From NCBI GenBank assembly GCA_027445725.1, contig DAIAVG010000015.1:1-14845 (forward strand): a stretch of 14,845 nt of DNA, written 5' to 3'. The DNA is from Acidithiobacillus sp. (GTDB taxonomy: Bacteria; Pseudomonadota; Gammaproteobacteria; Acidithiobacillales; Acidithiobacillaceae). The notes below the pieces were generated by a model. That model was not told the DNA's origin and ran no database searches. It saw only the letters and a program-made list of their open reading frames with translations. Below are positions 10,833 to 14,845 of the stretch, piece after piece. The position numbers and the translations under genes were made by a program. The first letter of the stretch is position 1. Each line of letters begins with the position of its first letter.

Positions 10833-11192
10833 CTAAAAGAGCCGGTCGGCCCGGCGCACCAAAATACGGCGCCAGTGTTCCACGTCCTGCAGGCTGACCC
10901 CGTACTGACGGGCGATATCCCCGGTCTGATCAGGTCTCGCGCGATACGCCGCCAAAGCAATCATAGCCTTGACCGACGGATCGGGCTGCCAGTGGCCCGT
11001 CTTGGATCGCGCACGGCAGGGGTAGAGGCGCCAGGCGTTCTCCAACAAGGTACGCCAGCAGGACTTCACCAGGCTGACATCCACTCGTAATTCCTGTGCC
11101 AGTCTTTCAAAAGACCATTGCGGCTTTCTCAACGCGAGCAGCGCCAGAGTAGCGCGAAGCTGGCGTGAAGACGATGTCATGAGAGCCACCAT
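10833..11192 (-). CDS. Small protein with two helix-turn-helix-like segments
   Basis: Probable DNA-binding protein of 119 residues. Two segments have the spacing of helix-turn-helix units: SFERLAQELRVDVSLVKSCW in the N-terminal half and TGDIARQYGVSLQDVEHWRR near the C-terminus. The second resembles HTH units of transposase OrfA-type proteins, but no catalytic domain follows and the position inside a tight cluster suggests a regulator. The start is the ATG at 11190-11192 because AGAGGA lies 7 bases upstream. A second candidate, ATG at 11247-11249, follows GAGGG closely and would add 19 residues; a GTG overlapping the previous stop is a third, weaker one. The next gene follows after only 2 bases. 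The family could not be named. Confidence 0.7.
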   Translation of the reverse strand: MVALMTSSSRQLRATLALLALRKPQWSFERLAQELRVDVSLVKSCWRTLLENAWRLYPCRARSKTGHWQPDPSVKAMIALAAYRARPDQTGDIARQYGVSLQDVEHWRRILVRRADRLF

Positions 11193-11260
11193 AGCGGATT
11201 CCTCTTGGAAATTAGTAGAAAAAGGATAGCGAAAACACCAGGAAGGCATGTTGTCCCTCA

Positions 11261-11560
11261 CTATCGCGTTCCGATGATTTGCTGTTGATCCCGGCGCGCA
11301 GCATGGTAACCCTCCAGAAAGGCATAGAGCTGCATGCTTGGCAAAGGATAGGCCCCTGTTGAATACGTTTCCTGCCCCGCTGAAATGGCCAGTTGAAAAG
11401 CACAGCCAGGATGTCTTATCGCCCAGTCATACCCTGCCTTCCTGGCCCTTTCGCGCCGATGATGACTGACAATTCCACCGATCCTGTACCACAGCAGGAA
11501 TATCCCACCGAAAATAAAAACGCCTTCCGCCAATTCGCCGATCAGTGACGGCGTGCTCAT
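11261..11560 (-). CDS. Small one-TM protein of unknown function (99 aa)
   Basis: Not recognised. The ATG overlaps the P-II stop codon in an ATGA arrangement (11557-11560), strong evidence for translational coupling. Residues about 11-29 (AEGVFIFGGIFLLWYRIGGI) form one hydrophobic helix, followed by the basic SHHRRERARKAG, so the remainder (GYDWAIRHPGCAFQLAISAG and an aromatic, mixed C-terminus with LYAFLEGYHAARRDQ) should face the cytoplasm, the compartment where P-II acts. It has one cysteine. A P-II-interacting membrane protein is a reasonable hypothesis by position; the sequence itself has no AmtB features. It is followed 68 bases later by the helix-turn-helix gene. Confidence 0.7.
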   Translation of the reverse strand: MSTPSLIGELAEGVFIFGGIFLLWYRIGGIVSHHRRERARKAGYDWAIRHPGCAFQLAISAGQETYSTGAYPLPSMQLYAFLEGYHAARRDQQQIIGTR

Positions 11561-11931
11561 GATGCCGAAACCTCACCGTAAAAGGGCGGATTACAGGCCT
11601 CCTCCCCCATTTCCCCCGTACGGATGCGGATGGCTTCCGAGACCTCCGTCACGAAAATCTTCCCATCTCCTCCCGTCTTGCCGGTGCGTGCTCCCCTGAT
11701 CACTGCTGCAAGGGCGTCATCCAGCCTCTCATCACTGATGACCACTTCGATTTTTATCCTGGGAATAAAATCCGAAACATACGCATGGCCTCGACGTATT
11801 TCAAAATATCCTATTCGCTGATCAAAACCGATGACTTCCGTAACGGTCATACCCTGTATACCGATAGTAGCCAATGCATCACTAACGTCATCCAGTTTGA
11901 ATGGTCTGATAATGGCGGACAACTGTTTCAT
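11557..11931 (-). CDS. P-II family signalling protein, non-canonical
   Basis: Trimeric cytoplasmic sensor of adenylate nucleotides and often 2-oxoglutarate that controls transporters, enzymes or regulators by direct contact. The 124-residue product opens with MKQLSAIIRPFKLDDVSDAL and GMTVTEV, matching GlnB/GlnK. Seen: the T-loop GFDQRIGYFEIRRGHAYVSD at 35-54 keeps Tyr51, the site uridylylated in canonical forms, but position 39, normally the Gln that contacts Mg-ATP and 2-oxoglutarate, is Arg, with Gln at 38. The B-loop TGKTGGDGKIFV has one extra glycine compared with the usual TGKIGDGKIFV. After IRIRTGE the chain carries a tail with ACNPPFYGEVSAS instead of ending. The start ATG 11929-11931 has GAGG 7 bases upstream (plus-strand 11939-11942). 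It lies 57 bases after the porin gene and overlaps the next gene. No amtB follows. The changed ligand residues suggest altered sensing. Confidence 0.9.
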   Translation of the reverse strand: MKQLSAIIRPFKLDDVSDALATIGIQGMTVTEVIGFDQRIGYFEIRRGHAYVSDFIPRIKIEVVISDERLDDALAAVIRGARTGKTGGDGKIFVTEVSEAIRIRTGEMGEEACNPPFYGEVSAS

Positions 11932-11988
11932 GACGACACCTCATATGTGGACTTGAGACATCCCAGAAGGTACCTATCGGTCCCGGGG

Positions 11989-13179
11989 TTAAAACAGAAA
12001 CCCAGTTTCGAAGAGCGCGCGGGCCTGCGTAGGATTATTCCCTTGCGGACCAAAAACATCGCCTTGGGTGTAACTGCTCGCCTGTACGTAGGAAAACTCG
12101 GCGCGGGCGAAGAAATCATGATCCTGGTAAGTGGGCGTCACGGTGATGGACCACGCCTTACTGCCGGGCCCATACATCAGGTTGACCGCACCATCGGTGG
12201 CATTGCCGGTGCTTGCGATATATTCGGCCCGGGCGGCCAGGGTAACGTGAGGGGTGAGGCTATAACTCGCCAGGAGAGCCGCACCCCTGGTCCCCGTGCC
12301 GCGTCCCACGCCGATAGCGGGATTGGCCGTTACCTGGGTGTACTGGAGGTAGGGCTGAATCATCCATGGACCCGAGCTATAGGTATAGATCAGGTTGTAA
12401 ATGTCGCTGTTGTTTTGATAGATCGGGGTAGCGAGACTGGAATAACCCGTCTGCCCGGCATTGCCCATGCCCACGAAGCTCACGGTGTTGGCGGAGTTGA
12501 TGGTGTAGGACAGGGAGCCGGAGAGCCAATTGTAGCGGTTGGAGTAGAAACCGTCACTCCATGCCAGAGAAGCACTCAATGGCCCTACGCTGTAGTTGAC
12601 TTGCACCCCGCGATTGACAGCGTTTTCCTGGTTCCACAACAGACCGCGCTCAATGTTCATGTTCTCGAAGGTGAAGGTGTATTCCGCACCGATCAAAGTG
12701 GGGAGCTTGCCGATCAGAACCGAGAAATTCTTGGTGGGCGCGATCTTCAGATAGGCTTGCGGCAATGCGCCGTAATAATCGCTGGTGGTATTCCCTGTGG
12801 AGAGGAAGGGGGTGCCCAGGGCGGGCATATTGTAGGCACCGGCCTGGAGAAAGAACTGGATCAGGCCGTGCGTTTTCTGGATGAATATCTGACCATTGCT
12901 GATATCGGCGCGGGTGAACCGATCACCGGGGACAGGGTTGTCCTGCCAGACGCCCATGCCGCTCATCACGCCAGTAATGTCCAGTTTTCCGAGCGGGCCC
13001 GCATCAAACTGAAAAGGAGACGGCGTCTGCAGCGGCCCAGACATCGCTGGCATAGGTAAGGGTGCGGCTTGAGCTGTGTCTGACACTAGTGCCAATGTGG
13101 ACAAAATCGCGACGGCAAGGGTTGTTAAGCCAAATTTGCTACTGGTGCGAATGTTTTTTGTCGATATGAAGCTGTTCAT
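11989..13179 (-). CDS. Outer-membrane beta-barrel porin-like protein
   Basis: Predicted outer-membrane protein of 396 residues. Seen: a signal peptide with basic start, hydrophobic core LTTLAVAILSTLALVSDTAQ and a likely cleavage site after AQA (residue 38); alternating polar and hydrophobic strands throughout (for example GVQVNYSVGPLSASLAWSDG), many aromatic girdle residues, and a C-terminal FLF, the usual terminal phenylalanine of barrels. Strand style and the FENMNIERGLLWNQENAVNR segment suggest the OmpL-like beta-barrel porin family (BBP2); substrate unknown. Two adjacent ATGs at 13180-13182 and 13177-13179 are candidate starts; I chose the second because GGAG then sits 7 bases away. The frame is open upstream to 13326 but that part overlaps the ProB-like gene and is not signal-like. 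It is first in the porin to P-II cluster. Confidence 0.85.
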   Translation of the reverse strand: MNSFISTKNIRTSSKFGLTTLAVAILSTLALVSDTAQAAPLPMPAMSGPLQTPSPFQFDAGPLGKLDITGVMSGMGVWQDNPVPGDRFTRADISNGQIFIQKTHGLIQFFLQAGAYNMPALGTPFLSTGNTTSDYYGALPQAYLKIAPTKNFSVLIGKLPTLIGAEYTFTFENMNIERGLLWNQENAVNRGVQVNYSVGPLSASLAWSDGFYSNRYNWLSGSLSYTINSANTVSFVGMGNAGQTGYSSLATPIYQNNSDIYNLIYTYSSGPWMIQPYLQYTQVTANPAIGVGRGTGTRGAALLASYSLTPHVTLAARAEYIASTGNATDGAVNLMYGPGSKAWSITVTPTYQDHDFFARAEFSYVQASSYTQGDVFGPQGNNPTQARALFETGFLF

Positions 13180-13212
13180 CATGTTTCTCCAATTGCGTAA
13201 AAGAGGCCTGGA

Positions 13213-13230
13213 CACCAGGTATGACTGGTG
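13213..13230. promoter_or_regulatory. Dyad in the porin leader, possible operator or stem-loop
   Basis: CACCAG and CTGGTG form perfect 6-base arms around a 6-base spacer, in the 76-base gap between the ProB-like stop and the porin start, about 31 bases before the porin ATG. On the minus strand no run of T follows, so it is better read as a regulator site or a leader stem-loop than a terminator. Confidence 0.4.
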
Positions 13231-13258
13231 CGATCGCTTATCCAATGAATGTGCGAAT

Positions 13259-14257
13259 TTATTGGCCGTTGAATAATGATATTGCGGTAAAAGGCAGCGT
13301 CTCCGAACAGAACGCTGCAACCTCATTTTTTACCCGGCGCATGGGATGGATCACCCACTGCTGGCCGTGGCTGACCTGAAGATGTGTCCAGGCATCTCTG
13401 CGCAATTTCCGGTCGAATTTTTCGGAACGCAAAAACGTCCCCAAAAGCTCTCCCTTGTGCAAGCGCAGGAGCACATCCGGGATTCGTCCATCGGTAATGA
13501 GCGTGGCCGCGCCAGAGCGCGCCGCATGGGTGGCGGCGTGTATTTTGGTGAGCATGCCACCAGTACCCACGATGCCGCCCCCTCCACCCGCCATACGCTC
13601 ATGCCGTGGATCACCAGCCATACCTTCCGTGATCATTTCGGCATCAGGCCGTGCGCGCGGGTCGGCTGTAAATAGCCCCGATTGATCGGTCAGCAATACC
13701 ATTAAGTCGGCATGCCAGATGTTGCTGACCAGAGCGGCCAGATGGTCGTTATTGCCCAGGGCGTTATCCGGATCGGCAATCGCATCATTCTCATTGATGA
13801 TGGGGAGCATCTGCATCTTCAGAAGCACCTCGATGGCGGACCGGGTATTCTTGAGGCGCCTTCGATCCCTGAAGTTGTCCCGCGTCAGCAGCACCTGCCC
13901 GCAATGCGTCCCTTCCTCGGCCAGGAGATTCTCATAAGCATGAATCAGGGCGGATTGCTCCACGCTGGCCGCCGCCTGACGCTCTTCGGCGGTGGTCATC
14001 TTCTGGGCCCATCCCAGGTGACATTTGCCGGCACTGACGGAACCGGAGGAAACTAATACGACCTCAATATCTTCGGCGCGAAGTCGCAGTATTTGCTGCA
14101 CAAGTTTCTGCATGGCCGACAAATCCAGTCGTTGGCCGTCTTGAGTCAGCAGACTGCTCCCGATCTTGATAACCCAGCGGCGTGCGCGCTGCTGTAGTAC
14201 TGAGCGGCTGGGTACTACAGAATGCAGTGTCGTTTTACCGACAATATTCATGGTCAT
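13259..14257 (-). CDS. Glutamate 5-kinase-like amino acid kinase with shortened C-terminus
   Basis: ProB phosphorylates glutamate on its gamma-carboxyl, the first step to proline. The 332 residues show the amino-acid-kinase fold: VIKIGSSLL (29-37), VLVSSGSVSAGKCHLGW (67-83), TRDNFRDRRRLKNTRSAIEV (125-144), IINENDAIADPDNALGNNDH (153-172), LLTDQSGLFTADPRA (188-202) and GTGGMLTKIHAA (231-242). Unusual points: the ProB consensus AAVGQ is AASVEQ here, GDND is GNND, and the PUA domain that normally completes the 365-370 residue protein is cut to about 50 diverged residues ending FTAISLFNGQ. Start ATG 14255-14257 with GGAG 7 bases upstream (plus-strand 14265-14268). The true proB is usually near obg, so a divergent second kinase is likely. 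It lies 212 bases after a RimK-like ligase, which may share its pathway. Confidence 0.8.
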   Translation of the reverse strand: MTMNIVGKTTLHSVVPSRSVLQQRARRWVIKIGSSLLTQDGQRLDLSAMQKLVQQILRLRAEDIEVVLVSSGSVSAGKCHLGWAQKMTTAEERQAAASVEQSALIHAYENLLAEEGTHCGQVLLTRDNFRDRRRLKNTRSAIEVLLKMQMLPIINENDAIADPDNALGNNDHLAALVSNIWHADLMVLLTDQSGLFTADPRARPDAEMITEGMAGDPRHERMAGGGGGIVGTGGMLTKIHAATHAARSGAATLITDGRIPDVLLRLHKGELLGTFLRSEKFDRKLRRDAWTHLQVSHGQQWVIHPMRRVKNEVAAFCSETLPFTAISLFNGQ

Positions 14258-14469
14258 TTAAAGACTCCATTGGTTTAAAAACCCGTTTTGGTTATGTCCT
14301 CAACGGAGATTGTAGATGGTCCTCATCTATAAATTCCATATAAATGGTATATAATTTGCGTATATTTTTAGGGATGTAATCAACCTGGAAGACTGCAGAT
14401 CAGGGGTGCTTATAAGATGGTTGTCCGCAGGCATGGCCTTTTTATTTCCATGGCCCCGCCATTCGCCGG
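14258..14469. other. AT-rich gap upstream of the ProB-like gene
   Basis: A 212-base spacer between two minus-strand genes. It is markedly AT-rich at 14325-14370, with several TATA-like words, the place to expect the ProB-like promoter, though no -35/-10 pair stands out. Dyads: CCAT-ATAA-ATGG at 14336-14347 and AAAAC-CC-GTTTT at 14278-14289. CATGGCC occurs twice at 14432-14438 and 14449-14455. Confidence 0.35.
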
Positions 14470-14845
14470 CTACCCGGTCCCGGGCCGCCCATGCGACGTC
14501 TCGATACGCCGGATCAGGGAGCGCAGCACCGTCTCGTAGAGGGCGTCCCCCATCACACCGTCCTCAATGCCGCGATCGATATTCGGGTTGTCGTTGACCT
14601 CCACGACAAAGACACCATCAGGTGTTTCCTTGAGATCCACACCATAGAGTCCGTCCCCGATCAGGTTGGCGGCGCGGACGGCGGTCTGCAGAACGAGCAT
14701 GGGCGCTTCGTGGAGCGGAATCGTGCGAAACCCGCCCTGCAGGGCGCGCCCGTTGTCCAGGTGACGCACGATCTGCCAATGGTTGGACGACATGAAGTAT
14801 TGGCAAGCGAACAGGGGTTGCCGGTCCAACATGCCGATGCGCCAG
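14470..14845 (-). CDS. RimK-like ATP-grasp ligase, C-terminal part (5' end outside window)
   Basis: ATP-grasp enzymes of this type join a carboxylate to an amine through an acyl-phosphate; RimK itself adds glutamates to ribosomal protein S6. The frame is open to the window edge (WRIG precedes MLDRQPLFACQYFMSSNHWQ), so the visible 124 residues are the end of a longer protein. Seen: HWQIVRH, GDGLYGVDLKETPDGVFVVE and the metal-binding end block VNDNPNIDRGIEDGVMGD, where E and N of EVNDNP are the ATP/Mg ligands of the fold. The style matches RimK-like proteins that carry an N-terminal RLAN domain, but that part cannot be seen. The true start lies beyond the window; the ATG at 14830-14832 is internal. 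Stop TAG 14470-14472. The substrate is unknown; the ProB-like kinase downstream hints at glutamate or glutamyl chemistry, which is inference. Confidence 0.88.
   Translation of the reverse strand, partial: WRIGMLDRQPLFACQYFMSSNHWQIVRHLDNGRALQGGFRTIPLHEAPMLVLQTAVRAANLIGDGLYGVDLKETPDGVFVVEVNDNPNIDRGIEDGVMGDALYETVLRSLIRRIETSHGRPGTG

Noticed and set aside
11785..13059. 424-codon open frame on the plus strand
   Set aside because: Antisense to the signal-peptide-bearing porin gene and to the P-II start region; the minus-strand proteins are clearly real.
13183..13326. N-terminal extension of the porin frame
   Set aside because: It would bury the signal peptide 49 residues inside and overlaps the ProB-like coding end; the ATG pair at 13177-13182 has GGAG upstream.

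Overview
The window looks like a chromosomal segment of an acidophilic, probably chemolithoautotrophic proteobacterium. Protein flavour and gene content recall Acidithiobacillus, but this is an inference from memory, not a database match. Base composition is moderate in GC inside genes and visibly lower in the long intergenic gaps.

Layout. (1) Positions 1-1654, + strand: the 3' end of glucose-6-phosphate dehydrogenase (zwf) followed 19 bases later by transaldolase (tal), a pentose-phosphate pair. (2) 1655-2319: a convergent gap with no gene. It holds short repeated TGGCCA-type motifs that look like the end of a decayed insertion sequence. (3) 2320-4364, - strand: a CPA1-type cation/proton antiporter preceded by a small basic one-TM protein. 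(4) 4365-5219: an 855-base gap with no gene I can support. (5) 5220-9785, - strand: gyrA followed by gyrB 36 bases downstream. GyrB is short (653 aa) and lacks the large insert of enterobacterial GyrB. GyrA carries a GyrA box and starts with TTG. (6) 9786-10212: a gap containing a long imperfect inverted repeat (22-nt arms, 20 pairs). (7) 10213-13179, - strand: a tight cluster of an outer-membrane beta-barrel protein, an atypical P-II signalling protein, a one-TM protein, a two-helix-turn-helix protein, another one-TM protein and a 50-residue membrane protein. (8) 13259-14845, - strand: a glutamate-5-kinase-like enzyme with a cut-down C-terminus, and the C-terminal part of a RimK-like ATP-grasp ligase that runs off the right edge.

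Most interesting part. The six-gene cluster at 10213-13179 places a non-canonical P-II protein directly after an outer-membrane porin, a position where one would commonly look for an ammonium transporter (amtB). Three small membrane proteins and a DNA-binding protein follow instead, with an overlapping stop/start (ATGA) and a 2-base gap binding parts of it together. My working idea is a P-II-controlled envelope or transport module of unknown substrate. The 50-aa ORF at its end lies in the same frame as the preceding gene, beyond a TAG stop. The neighbouring ProB-like/RimK-like pair may be a separate amino-acid or peptide-modification unit.

Limits: no searches were run. Family names rest on recognised motifs. 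The small genes have no assigned function.
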